DNA of 64,000 nucleotides from Rhizobium sp. RU36D (lineage in GTDB: Bacteria > Pseudomonadota > Alphaproteobacteria > Rhizobiales > Rhizobiaceae). This document shows, piece by piece, positions 51,693 through 60,041 of the stretch (its first letter is position 1; each line of letters opens with the position of its first letter). The notes under the pieces were generated by a model. It saw nothing but the letters and a program-made list of their open reading frames with translations. It did not search any database and was not told the DNA's origin. Position numbers and translations under genes: made by a program. Location: NCBI RefSeq assembly GCF_900176345.1, contig NZ_FWXU01000005.1, positions 124,001 through 188,000 on the forward strand, written 5' to 3'.

Positions 51693-53813
51693 ATGAGCGC
51701 CACCAGGCACCGTTCCCTTTCGTCCCTGCTTTCGCCCCGCTCCATCGCCCTTGTAGGCGCGTCGGACAATGTCGCGCGCATCGGCGGGCGGCCGCTGCGC
51801 TATCTCAGGGAAAGTGGTTTTGCGGGGAAGATCTACCCCGTCAATCCCAACCGGGACACGGTCCAGGGTGTGAAGGCCTGGGCCTCCATATCAAGCCTGC
51901 CGGAGACGCCCGATGTCGCCATTCTGGCAGTTCCGGCCTCCGCGACGCTTGAAGCCGTTCGCGAATGCGCCGGGCGAGGGGTGACCTCGGCCATCGTGTT
52001 TTCCGCAGGCTTTGCCGAATCCTCGGACGAGGGGCGGGCGCTGCAGCTGGAAATGGCGGGTGTCGCCCGAGAGAGCGGCATGCGCCTGCTCGGGCCGAAT
52101 TGTCTCGGTGTCTTTAACGCCAGCGCCAATTACTACGGGACGTTTTCGGCCATCTTCGATACCGGTTTCGTGAAGCCCGGGCCGATCTCCATCGTGTCGC
52201 AAAGTGGCGCCTATGGATCACATATCACCCATCTGGCCCGCCAGTGGGGGCTCGGCATCAACCATTGGGTCACGACAGGCAATGAATGCGATATCGATGT
52301 CGCGGAAGCCCTGCAGTGGATCGTGGAGCAGCCTGACGTCAATGTGGTGATGGCCTATGCGGAAGGCGTGCGCAATCGCGACGCCTTCATCGCCGCCCTC
52401 GAAACCGCCCGAGACCGTGAGACCGCCATCGTTTTCATGAAGGTCGGGCGTTCCGAGGTCGGCCAGCATGCAGTGAGTTCCCACACGGCGGCGCTGGCGG
52501 GATCGGACGCCGTGTTCGACGCCGTCTTGCGGCAATATGGCGTTCACCGGGCGCGCACAACGGCGGAGCAGCTTGACGTTGCCTACGCCGCCTCACGCGG
52601 GGTCTTCCCGTCCGGCAACCGGCTTGGCATCTTCACAATGTCCGGCGGCTTCGGCATTCAGATGGCGGATGATGCGGCGGAAGCGGGCCTTGATGTGGCG
52701 CCTATGCCGGAACAGGCCCAGGAGGAGTTGAAGGAGCTTCTTCCCTACGCGTCGCCGCGAAATCCCGTGGATGCGACGGCGCAGGCGGTGACGGACCTGC
52801 CGCTGATGACCCGCTTCATTTCCGATATGCTGGACAAGGGCGCCTACAATATTTTTGCCGGGATATTCGGCGTCGGTCCGGCCAGCCCATCCTTTGCGGC
52901 CTCGCTCCGCCAGGCGCTGGAAGAGGCCACCGCCGGCAAGGACCATTGCCTCAAATGCGTGACGATGTCGGCACCGCCTGATATCGTTCGCAGCTATGAG
53001 GACAAGGGCTTTTACGTCTATGAGGACGGCACCGCGCTGATCCATGCATTGGGTGCGCTCGTGCGCTTTCGCCACAGCTTCGACCAGGCGAAGACGAAGA
53101 CAGAGGCCAAGTCTGTCCTTTCTGTGACTGATATTCCGCAAAGAGCCATTGCAGAACATGAGGCCAAGGCGATCCTGTCGAATGCCGGTATCCGGTTTCC
53201 CGATGAGCGGTTGGTCGCGCCGGGGGAGGATCCCTCGGCCGCCGCAGACGCGATCGGCTATCCCCTCGTCATGAAGATTTCATCCCCCGATCTCCCGCAC
53301 AAGACCGAGGTTGGCGGGGTTCGGCTCGACCTCAGGGATGCCGCCCAGGTGCGCTTAGCCATGGCCGACATGCTTGCCGGCGTTCGCGAGAAAGCGCCCC
53401 AGGCCGTCATCGAAGGCGTCATCCTTGCGCCGATGGTCAAGAAGGGTGTTGAGACCATTGCCGGTGTTTTCAACGATCCCGTCATGGGGCCGATGGTAAT
53501 GTTCGGCCTTGGCGGGGTATTCGTCGAAGTTCTGAAGGATGTGACCTTCCGCGCCGCGCCTTTCGATCAGGCGGAAGCTTTGCGCATGATCCGTGACATC
53601 AAGGGATTTGCGATGCTGGAGGGTGTGCGGGGTGCGCCGCCCGCCGATATCGAGGCGCTGGCCGACCTGCTGTCGCAGCTGTCGCATTTTGCCGCTGCAA
53701 ACGCCGATCGGATCGACAGCATCGATCTCAATCCGGTTCTGGTGATGGAGCGCGGCAACGGCGTCGTGCCACTGGACGCCCTGATCGTTGCCAGGCAGGT
53801 CGCAGAGACCTGA
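51693..53813 (+). CDS. NDP-forming acyl-CoA synthetase
   Basis: A 706-residue fused acetate--CoA ligase (ADP-forming) family protein. Domains in order: CoA binding (about 10-140, SIALVGASDNVARIGGRPLR), ligase-CoA (150-300) with the phospho-histidine His264 in SSHTAALAGSD, then an ATP-grasp domain (about 480-700; FPDERLVAPGEDPSAAADAI, SPDLPHKTEVGGVRLDLRDA). It activates a carboxylate without pyrophosphate release. Family members also handle aryl and medium-chain acids. It gives the island a second type of CoA activation, next to the lactonase. Confidence 0.87.
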   Translation: MSATRHRSLSSLLSPRSIALVGASDNVARIGGRPLRYLRESGFAGKIYPVNPNRDTVQGVKAWASISSLPETPDVAILAVPASATLEAVRECAGRGVTSAIVFSAGFAESSDEGRALQLEMAGVARESGMRLLGPNCLGVFNASANYYGTFSAIFDTGFVKPGPISIVSQSGAYGSHITHLARQWGLGINHWVTTGNECDIDVAEALQWIVEQPDVNVVMAYAEGVRNRDAFIAALETARDRETAIVFMKVGRSEVGQHAVSSHTAALAGSDAVFDAVLRQYGVHRARTTAEQLDVAYAASRGVFPSGNRLGIFTMSGGFGIQMADDAAEAGLDVAPMPEQAQEELKELLPYASPRNPVDATAQAVTDLPLMTRFISDMLDKGAYNIFAGIFGVGPASPSFAASLRQALEEATAGKDHCLKCVTMSAPPDIVRSYEDKGFYVYEDGTALIHALGALVRFRHSFDQAKTKTEAKSVLSVTDIPQRAIAEHEAKAILSNAGIRFPDERLVAPGEDPSAAADAIGYPLVMKISSPDLPHKTEVGGVRLDLRDAAQVRLAMADMLAGVREKAPQAVIEGVILAPMVKKGVETIAGVFNDPVMGPMVMFGLGGVFVEVLKDVTFRAAPFDQAEALRMIRDIKGFAMLEGVRGAPPADIEALADLLSQLSHFAAANADRIDSIDLNPVLVMERGNGVVPLDALIVARQVAET

Positions 53814-53861
53814 TTGCCCACCGCGCCCTGCTGCGGCAACACCGAGATAAAGGCCCCTCCC

Positions 53862-54413
53862 ATGCCCCCACCCCAGGACAAAGCCGATAGGCGCCCGGCC
53901 CACAGCAACCAGCTCGGCACCAAGGCGTATGTCGATGCGGACGAATTCAGGCTGGCAATGCGGCAGATCGCATTGCCGGTCGCCGTGATCACCTCAAGGC
54001 ATGGCGACGCGCGAACCGGCATGACGGCGACATCCATCAGTTCCGTCTCGGCGGCGCCGCCGACCATGCTGGTCTGCGTCAATCGCAGTGCCGGCGCAGA
54101 CAGGATTATCGCCCAGAGCGGGGCCTTTGCCATCAACATGCTGGCAGATGCCCATCATCCCGTCGCCCGGCTGTTTTCCGCCCCGGTGGTTGACCCTGCC
54201 GAGGCCTATGCGGTGAGCGACTGGCGGGACATGGTGACCGGCGCGCCTGTCTTGGAGGGGGCCGTGGCCGTTTTCGATTGCTGCGTCGAGAGTTGTTTCG
54301 TCTCGGGCAGCCATGCCATCTATGTCGGACGCGTGGTTGGGGTCGCCTCTCTGCCGCAGGATGTGCTTCTCTATCGCGACGGCCTGTTCCGTCGCCTGCA
54401 ACCGATCACCTGA
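53862..54413 (+). CDS. Flavin reductase-like protein
   Basis: A 183-residue flavin reductase of the HpaC/RutF-like type: LPVAVITSRHGDARTGMTAT, SISSVSAAPPTMLVCVNRSA and SHAIYVGRVVGVAS. It would reduce FMN or FAD for a two-component monooxygenase, but no such oxygenase is encoded in the island. It is related to hpaC at 1225. The start is uncertain: ATG 53862 is chosen, while a TTG at 53814 right after the ligase stop would add 16 residues. Its end lies 19 bp before the tandem SDR gene. Confidence 0.83.
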   Translation: MPPPQDKADRRPAHSNQLGTKAYVDADEFRLAMRQIALPVAVITSRHGDARTGMTATSISSVSAAPPTMLVCVNRSAGADRIIAQSGAFAINMLADAHHPVARLFSAPVVDPAEAYAVSDWRDMVTGAPVLEGAVAVFDCCVESCFVSGSHAIYVGRVVGVASLPQDVLLYRDGLFRRLQPIT

Positions 54414-54432
54414 GGCGAGCGGAGACAAGATC

Positions 54433-55995
54433 ATGAACGAAGCAAGGAAGGTTGCCATCGTTACCGGTGCTGCGGGCGGGATCGGTCGCGCGCTGTGTGA
54501 AACCCTGGCGCGGCAGGGCCATGCAATCGCGGCCATCGATCTCCCGGGCACACCGATCGAGGAGGTGGCCGGTTCGTTGGGCGAGGGGCATGGCGCCTTT
54601 GCCTGCGACCTGCAGCGCGAGGCGGATATCGTCACCACCGTCGAGGCCATTTTCCGGCACTTCGGACGCATCGACGTTCTCGTCAACAACGCCGCTCTCG
54701 GCCCCACCATGGCCGCGACGGCGGACACCCGTCTGGAGGATTTTCGCGCTGCCCTGAGCGTCAACCTCGTCGGTCCCATGGTTCTGGCGCGCGAGGTCGC
54801 GCAACGCATGGGACCTGACGGCGGGGCGATCGTCAATATCGCCTCGCTCGCCGGCATAGTCTCCAATCCGAAACGCAATGCCTATGCCGCCTCCAAGGCC
54901 GGCGTCATCAGCCTGACGCGGTCGCTTGCCTGCGAATGGGCAAGCCGCAAGATCCGCGTCTGCGCCGTGGCGCCCGGCTATGTCCGCACGCCCATGGTGG
55001 CGGGCCTGGAGCGGGACGGCAAGGCCGATCTCGCGCGCGTGCGGCAGCGCATTCCCATGGGGCGGATGGCACGGCCCGAGGAGATCGCCTCCGCCGCCGC
55101 ATTTCTCGCCTCCCCAGCCGCAAGATATGTCACCGGAACGGTGCTCACCGTCGATGGTGGCTGGGCCTGTTTCAACCAGCCCGGCGAGGCCCACCCGCCT
55201 GTTGACGGCGTGCCGCCTGCGGAACTTAACCGTCCGGCCGAGGTGTCCAGGCCGCGGGTGGTGGTGGTCACTGGCGGTGCGCGCGGGCTCGGACAGGCGA
55301 TCGCCGCCGGCTTCCAGAGCCTTGGCGATACGGTCATCATACTGGACCGGGATGTAGCCGGCTCCGCCGGGGAGAATGTATTTGCAGTCGACGTGGCTGA
55401 TGAGCAGCAGGTGGTGCGTGTATTCGCTGACATCGCGGAGCGCCACGGCCGGATCGATGTTCTCGTCAACAATGCCGGTGTCGCCGATCGTTTCCTGCCG
55501 GTCGGGGAGCAACGCGCCGAAGATGTGATGTCGCTGCTCGACGTCAATCTGTCAGGCACTTTCCTCTGTGCCCGGGAGGCGCTGTGCGCCATGCCGCGAC
55601 CCGGCGGTGTCATTCTGAATATCGGCTCGATCAACACTTTCCTGCCATTTGCTCCCCGCCACGCCTATGGTGCGTCCAAAGCGGGGATCGACATGCTGAC
55701 CCGCTGTATGGCGGGCGAACTGGGGCCGGAGGGCATCCGCGTGGTCACCCTGGCACCCGGCTATATCAGAACCCCGGGGGTCGCGGCGCTGGAACAGGCC
55801 GAGCGTATCGACATCATGAAGATCCGCCGCCGGATTCCGATGGGGGATCTGGGAGCCCCCGCTGATATCGCCGAGGCCGCGACATTTCTCGCGTCGTCCG
55901 AAGCCTCCTACATCAACGGGTCGATCCTCTATGTGGATGGAGGCTGGACGGCTTTCGGGGATGCTGGAGATGCTGCAGAACTCTCCGGGCAATAA
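54433..55995 (+). CDS. Tandem two-domain short-chain dehydrogenase
   Basis: A 520-residue protein containing two complete SDR domains. Domain one (about 1-248) has TGAAGGIG at 11-18, NNAA at 86-89, Tyr151 and Lys155. Domain two (about 274-510) has TGGARGLG at 280-287, NNAG at 346-349, Ser399, Tyr412 and Lys416. A 25-residue proline-rich linker (about 249-273) joins them. Both keep all catalytic residues and both end in a VDGGW motif. The ATG at 54433 follows GGAG. It could catalyse two successive alcohol oxidations or serve as an internal dimer. It lies between flavin reductase and hydratase genes. Confidence 0.87.
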   Translation: MNEARKVAIVTGAAGGIGRALCETLARQGHAIAAIDLPGTPIEEVAGSLGEGHGAFACDLQREADIVTTVEAIFRHFGRIDVLVNNAALGPTMAATADTRLEDFRAALSVNLVGPMVLAREVAQRMGPDGGAIVNIASLAGIVSNPKRNAYAASKAGVISLTRSLACEWASRKIRVCAVAPGYVRTPMVAGLERDGKADLARVRQRIPMGRMARPEEIASAAAFLASPAARYVTGTVLTVDGGWACFNQPGEAHPPVDGVPPAELNRPAEVSRPRVVVVTGGARGLGQAIAAGFQSLGDTVIILDRDVAGSAGENVFAVDVADEQQVVRVFADIAERHGRIDVLVNNAGVADRFLPVGEQRAEDVMSLLDVNLSGTFLCAREALCAMPRPGGVILNIGSINTFLPFAPRHAYGASKAGIDMLTRCMAGELGPEGIRVVTLAPGYIRTPGVAALEQAERIDIMKIRRRIPMGDLGAPADIAEAATFLASSEASYINGSILYVDGGWTAFGDAGDAAELSGQ

Positions 55996-56031
55996 TGCCG
56001 ATACAGATATCCAAGAAAACTGGAGTTGATC

Positions 56032-56823
56032 ATGTCCGAGCCGTCTCCCGTTCTGGTGTCCAGAACCGGCGCTGTCACCACCATCACCCTCAACCGACCG
56101 GAAAAACTGAACTCTTTCACGGTTGGCATGCACAAGGCGTTGAAGGCGGCGTTTGACGAAGCAGCGGCTGACAGCGCCTGCCGTGCCATCCTGCTGACCG
56201 GAGCCGGTCGCGGTTTCTGCGCCGGCCAGGACCTGAATGAACGCAAGCTGGAGGAAGGGCAGGTCGCGGACTTGGGCGCCTCTCTCGCCGAGAACTATAA
56301 TCCGCTTGTTCTTGCCATCCGCAGCGCGCCCAAGCCGGTCATCTGTGCCGTCAACGGCGTGGCAGCCGGCGCCGGCGCCAATGTAGCCCTGGCCTGCGAT
56401 ATCGTCCTGGCCGCCCGGTCGGCCAAATTCATCCAGGCATTCTCCCGCATCGGCTTGGTGCCGGATGCCGGCGGCAGCTATTTCCTGCCGCGGCTGATCG
56501 GCGATGCCCGGGCCCGGGCGCTCTTCCTGCTGGGCGAGCCGCTGACGGCCGAGGATGCGGCTGCATGGGGGCTGATCTGGAAGGCGGTGGACGATACTGA
56601 GTTGATGCCGCAGGCCGAAGCTCTGGCCGCCGATCTGGCGCAGCGCCCGACCCGCGCCTTCGCCCTGATGAAGCAGGCACTGCTGGCCAGCGGCTCCAAT
56701 ACGTTGGAGGAGCAACTCGCGCTGGAGGCCACCCTCCAGCGCGAGGCGGGACATTCCGAGGACTACCGCATCGGCGTCGCTGCGTTTCGCGCCGGAGAGC
56801 CCCCGCATTTCGTCGGCCGCTGA
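56032..56823 (+). CDS. Enoyl-CoA hydratase/isomerase, PaaG-like
   Basis: A 263-residue crotonase-fold protein with GAGRGFCAGQDLNERKL (about 62-78), the AGQDL variant seen in PaaG-type ring-epoxide isomerases and other non-hydratase members, and GVAAGAGANVALACDI. FSRIGLVPDAGGSYFLPR keeps an aspartate instead of the hydratase glutamate. This points to isomerase or related chemistry rather than simple hydration. No PaaABCDE epoxidase is present, so phenylacetyl-CoA metabolism is not implied. The ATG at 56032 has GGAG 6 bp upstream. Confidence 0.83.
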   Translation: MSEPSPVLVSRTGAVTTITLNRPEKLNSFTVGMHKALKAAFDEAAADSACRAILLTGAGRGFCAGQDLNERKLEEGQVADLGASLAENYNPLVLAIRSAPKPVICAVNGVAAGAGANVALACDIVLAARSAKFIQAFSRIGLVPDAGGSYFLPRLIGDARARALFLLGEPLTAEDAAAWGLIWKAVDDTELMPQAEALAADLAQRPTRAFALMKQALLASGSNTLEEQLALEATLQREAGHSEDYRIGVAAFRAGEPPHFVGR

Positions 56824-56893
56824 ACCGCCGGTTCCCCTGTCAGGTGAGCGGCCGGGCGGCAAGGAGGCGTGGCTGCCATATCGTCGCGCGAGT

Positions 56894-56907
56894 TTCAGAT
56901 ACATGAA
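56894..56907. promoter_or_regulatory. Weak TTCA-N6-TGAA motif before the thioesterase gene
   Basis: TTCAGATACATGAA keeps the outer TTCA/TGAA arms of the island motif but not the inner C/G pair. It lies 101 bp before the thioesterase start. It may be a degenerate operator or chance. Confidence 0.3.
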
Positions 56908-57007
56908 TCCTCGGCATCTTTGCCTGCGATGCCTTGAAAGCCTGTGGGCCTGACGCTCTGATGGATGCTTGTGTGGTGGGGTATGTCGCGAGGCGACGGG
57001 AGGACTA

Positions 57008-57451
57008 ATGACGAGGCCGAAGCCAAATGCGCGCGAGGACTATCGCGTATTCCGAACCATGACCACGCGCTGGTCCGACAACGACATCTATGGCCACATG
57101 AACAATGTCGTGCATTACCTGCTGTTCGATACGGCCATTGACCGGCTGCTGGTGGACAAGGGCATTCTGAGCCGTGCCGTCCGAGACACGATCTTCGTGG
57201 TCGCGGAGACCGGCTGCGCTTATTTCGCCGAGATGGCCTATCCAGACGAGGTGACTGCCGGGGTTCGTGTGGCAGATCTCGGCTCGTCCTCCGTTCGCTA
57301 TGAAATAGGACTGTTCCGCAACGACGAAAACACGGCCTCGGCGCAGGGGCATTTCGTTCACGTGCATGTCGATGCCGTATCGCGCCGACCAATGCCCTTG
57401 AAGCCGGAACACCGAGAGGTGCTGGAAGCGCTGAGGGTTCACAGCGTCTAA
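57008..57451 (+). CDS. Acyl-CoA thioesterase, 4HBT-like hot-dog fold
   Basis: A 147-residue hot-dog thioesterase with RWSDNDIYGHMNNVVHY (about 21-37), the 4-hydroxybenzoyl-CoA thioesterase motif, whose catalytic aspartate is likely Asp26. It may release CoA from blocked intermediates. The ATG at 57008 has GGGAGGA upstream; a frame from 56969 is less likely. It lies 184 bp downstream of the hydratase and 310 bp before the monooxygenase. Confidence 0.86.
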   Translation: MTRPKPNAREDYRVFRTMTTRWSDNDIYGHMNNVVHYLLFDTAIDRLLVDKGILSRAVRDTIFVVAETGCAYFAEMAYPDEVTAGVRVADLGSSSVRYEIGLFRNDENTASAQGHFVHVHVDAVSRRPMPLKPEHREVLEALRVHSV

Positions 57452-57761
57452 TCTCCCAAGCACCATCCGTCATGATCGGCGTCGTCTTCAACGCCACGAC
57501 ATCCATCGTGGCGGAGGTGGGCGTCAGCGCATTTTGAGCGCTTCGCGGCGGGATCTGGCGATGCCGGAATTCATGTACGTGAATTCAAGCTGCACGGATG
57601 AATTTCGCTGTGCAGCCTCTCCTTTGAATGACATCCTTGCCTCGTGAGGAGGCTGGCTTGCCCTTTGCGGGTGCCGGGGAGAAGGCGCCGGACAAAGGCC
57701 AGGCGTTGCGCGTTTCGCGCATCGGCCGATGCGGCATGGATATCGCAAGGGAGGAATTCAG
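57452..57761. other. Intergenic region upstream of the Baeyer-Villiger monooxygenase gene
   Basis: These 310 bp contain no supported gene. They hold the palindrome at 57567-57586 and the ribosome site GGGAGGAATT before the monooxygenase start. Confidence 0.6.
57567..57586. promoter_or_regulatory. Operator-like inverted repeat upstream of the monooxygenase gene
   Basis: Arms GAATTCA and TGAATTC (7 bp each) flank TGTACG. Within it, 57570-57583 reads TTCATGTACGTGAA, one mismatch from the TTCAC-N4-GTGAA motif. It lies 178 bp before the monooxygenase start. Confidence 0.55.
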
Positions 57762-59411
57762 ATGAGCGACAAGACTGCTGGGCAGGATATGAAGGCCGTG
57801 AAGCGCCTTGACATGGTGATCGTCGGTGCGGGTTTCGGCGGCATGTATGCGGTCTACAAGTTCCGCGAAATGGGCCTGTCGATCCAGGCTTTCGAGGCCG
57901 GTGGCGATGTCGGCGGTGTCTGGTATTGGAACCGCTATCCGGGCGCGCGCGTGGATCTGCCGAGCATCGACTATTGCTTCTCCTTTTCCCCCGAAATCGA
58001 GCAGGAATGGACCTGGAGCGAAGAGTTCGCGGCCCAGCCGGAACTGCTGTCCTACATGAATTTCGTCGCGGACCGGCTGGATCTGCGCAAGCACTACCAG
58101 TTCAACACGCGCATCGCCCGCGCGATCTGGGACGAACAGCGCCAGATCTGGCAGGTCTTCACGGAAGGTGGGGAGCTCTACGAGGCGACCTATTGCGTCA
58201 TGGCCACCGGTCCGCTCTCGGTGCCGAAGGACCCGGAAATTCCCGGCCTGCATCGCTTCAAGGGAGAGTTGATGCGTGCCGCTCGCTGGCCGCACGAGCC
58301 GGTGGATTTTGCCGGCAAGCGCGTGGGCGTCATCGGCACGGGCTCGACCGGCATCCAGATCATCCAGGAGGTCGGGCCGCGGGCGGGCGAGCTATTCGTG
58401 TTCCAGCGGACCCCTAGCTTCTCCATGCCCATGCGCAACAAGACGCTGGAACCGGACTATGTCGCCGAGGTCAAGCGCAACTATGCGGGGCTGCGCGCAG
58501 CCGCACTCAACAGCGCCGTCGGCGGATTGCGGCCGCAATCCACCCGCGCCTTCTTCAGCGTCACACCGCAGCAGCGCCGATCCCTCCTGGAAGACGCCTG
58601 GAAACAAGGTGGGCTGGCGATGCTCGGCACGTTCAGCGACCTCTTGACGAACCCGGAGGCGAACGAACATGTGGCGGAATTCATGCGGGAGAAGATCGGC
58701 GAGGTCGTGCACGATCCCGCGGTGGCGGAAAAGCTGAAGCCGCGGGGCTATCCGGTCTTCGCGCGCCGCCCCTGCCTCGATTCCAGCTATTACGAGACAT
58801 ACAACCTGCCGCATGTCCATTTGCTCGATTGCCTTGACGATCCGATCGAGGAGATCACCGAGAAGGGCGTCCGGCTGCGCTCGGGCGAGGTGGAACTGGA
58901 CATGCTGATCCTGGCCACCGGCTATGACGGTCTGACCGGTGCCATGCTGGCCTTCGACGTGGTCGGACGCGACGGGCTGCGCGTGAAGGACAAATGGAAG
59001 GACGGCTCGCGGTCCTATCTCGGCCTGATGATGAACGGCTTCCCCAACCTGTTCATGACGACGGGACCAAACGGGCCCTCCGCCCTCGCCAACATCGTCC
59101 GCATCAGCGAGAACGACGTGAACTGGATCGCCAACGCCCTCACCAGCATGCATCACAACGGCCTCTCAGCCATGGAGCCGACGCTTGAGGCGGAAAACAG
59201 CTGGATGGAGACCGTCAACACGCTGGCCCAGCGCACTCTGCTGTCCAAGGCGCAGACCTGGTATGTCGGCGCCAATGTCGAAGGCAAGCCAAAGGGCCTC
59301 ACGATCTTCACCGGCGGCTTTCCGCGATATGCCGAACATTGCGCCGCTTCCGCCCGCGCCGGATATCGCGAGTTCACGTTTACAGGTGTCAACAGGCAAG
59401 AAGTCGCCTGA
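57762..59411 (+). CDS. Baeyer-Villiger flavin monooxygenase
   Basis: A 549-residue type I Baeyer-Villiger monooxygenase, FAD- and NADPH-dependent, turning a ketone into an ester or lactone. Two Rossmann motifs are present: GAGFGG at 22-27 and GTGSTG at 192-197. The GGVWYWNRYPGARVDLPSI stretch (51-69) is the second family signature. The classic FxGxxxHxxxWP fingerprint lies at 166-177 but reads FKGELMRAARWP, with Arg172 where His is usual. The length fits cyclic-ketone monooxygenases (about 540). The ATG at 57762 has GGGAGGA upstream. It is the last gene of the island and has an operator-like repeat in its promoter region. Confidence 0.88.
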   Translation: MSDKTAGQDMKAVKRLDMVIVGAGFGGMYAVYKFREMGLSIQAFEAGGDVGGVWYWNRYPGARVDLPSIDYCFSFSPEIEQEWTWSEEFAAQPELLSYMNFVADRLDLRKHYQFNTRIARAIWDEQRQIWQVFTEGGELYEATYCVMATGPLSVPKDPEIPGLHRFKGELMRAARWPHEPVDFAGKRVGVIGTGSTGIQIIQEVGPRAGELFVFQRTPSFSMPMRNKTLEPDYVAEVKRNYAGLRAAALNSAVGGLRPQSTRAFFSVTPQQRRSLLEDAWKQGGLAMLGTFSDLLTNPEANEHVAEFMREKIGEVVHDPAVAEKLKPRGYPVFARRPCLDSSYYETYNLPHVHLLDCLDDPIEEITEKGVRLRSGEVELDMLILATGYDGLTGAMLAFDVVGRDGLRVKDKWKDGSRSYLGLMMNGFPNLFMTTGPNGPSALANIVRISENDVNWIANALTSMHHNGLSAMEPTLEAENSWMETVNTLAQRTLLSKAQTWYVGANVEGKPKGLTIFTGGFPRYAEHCAASARAGYREFTFTGVNRQEVA

Positions 59412-59441
59412 CGGTGGGATAGACAGGCGGCTTATGAGCAA

Positions 59442-59474
59442 GATCACGGTGCAGATTATACCGTCGCCGTGATC
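59442..59474. terminator. Hairpin after the monooxygenase gene
   Basis: GATCACGG and CCGTGATC flank a 17-base loop, starting 31 bp after the monooxygenase stop. There is no T run, so termination is uncertain. Confidence 0.35.
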
Positions 59475-59545
59475 GACGCTTTGCCAGCGGGGTCTGATGC
59501 CAGCCCCCGAATTCCTATGAAGCATCAATGTTTAAGTATACGCTT

Positions 59546-59563
59546 AATTACGCATGCGTAATT
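59546..59563. promoter_or_regulatory. 18-bp perfect palindrome upstream of cheY-like gene
   Basis: AATTACGCATGCGTAATT equals its reverse complement. It overlaps a second inverted repeat, TTAAG-N6-CTTAA (59532-59547). Both lie 110-140 bp before the response-regulator start at 59673, in an AT-rich patch unlike its surroundings. Candidate operator or promoter element. Confidence 0.5.
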
Positions 59564-59672
59564 CTCTGATAGATATTCCCCTGTGCCGGGCGTGGGGGCT
59601 GCAAGCTTTAAAGCACATGGTTTTCAGGACCTCCCGCTCCTTTTAGGTCTGATAGCTGGTTTGGAGCAGCAG

Positions 59673-60041
59673 ATGAAAACGATACTCGTCGTCGACGATT
59701 CGACGCTGATACAGTGGTCGCTGAAGTCGACACTGGAGGGGGCTCAGTTCAAGGTCGAAGCCTGTCCCGATGGGGCCAAGGCTTTGGAGCGCGTGAATTC
59801 GGGCATGCGCCCGGATCTCATCCTGACAGACCTGAACATGCCAAATATGAATGGATTGGAGCTGATCCGCGCCGTCCGGCAGAAGCTGCGGTTCACGCCG
59901 ATCATCGTCGTTTCGACGGAATCCCAGCTGGGGATCAAGGATGAGGCCAAGCGCGCCGGTGCAACCGGCTGGCTGGTAAAGCCCGTTCAGCCGACCGATG
60001 TGCTGAAGGTCATCGATGCGCTCTTGGCCAAGGCCGCCTGA
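59673..60041 (+). CDS. CheY-like single-domain response regulator
   Basis: A 122-residue receiver alone, with acidic Asp8/Asp9, phospho-acceptor Asp53 (LILTDLNMPNMNG) and Lys103 (VKPVQPTD). The ATG at 59673 has GGAG upstream; a frame from 59583 is rejected. It is closely similar to the converging CheY at 60414-60779 (both share MKTI-VVDDS, NMNGLEL or HMNGLEL, RFTPI and GATGWL-KPV). It probably takes phosphate from the CheA encoded nearby. Confidence 0.88.
   Translation: MKTILVVDDSTLIQWSLKSTLEGAQFKVEACPDGAKALERVNSGMRPDLILTDLNMPNMNGLELIRAVRQKLRFTPIIVVSTESQLGIKDEAKRAGATGWLVKPVQPTDVLKVIDALLAKAA

Noticed and set aside
56032-56823. Reading the PaaG-like gene as evidence for a phenylacetyl-CoA (paa) pathway
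   Set aside because: No paaABCDE epoxidase, paaZ or paaK is nearby; the crotonase is better read as an isomerase of the island pathway.
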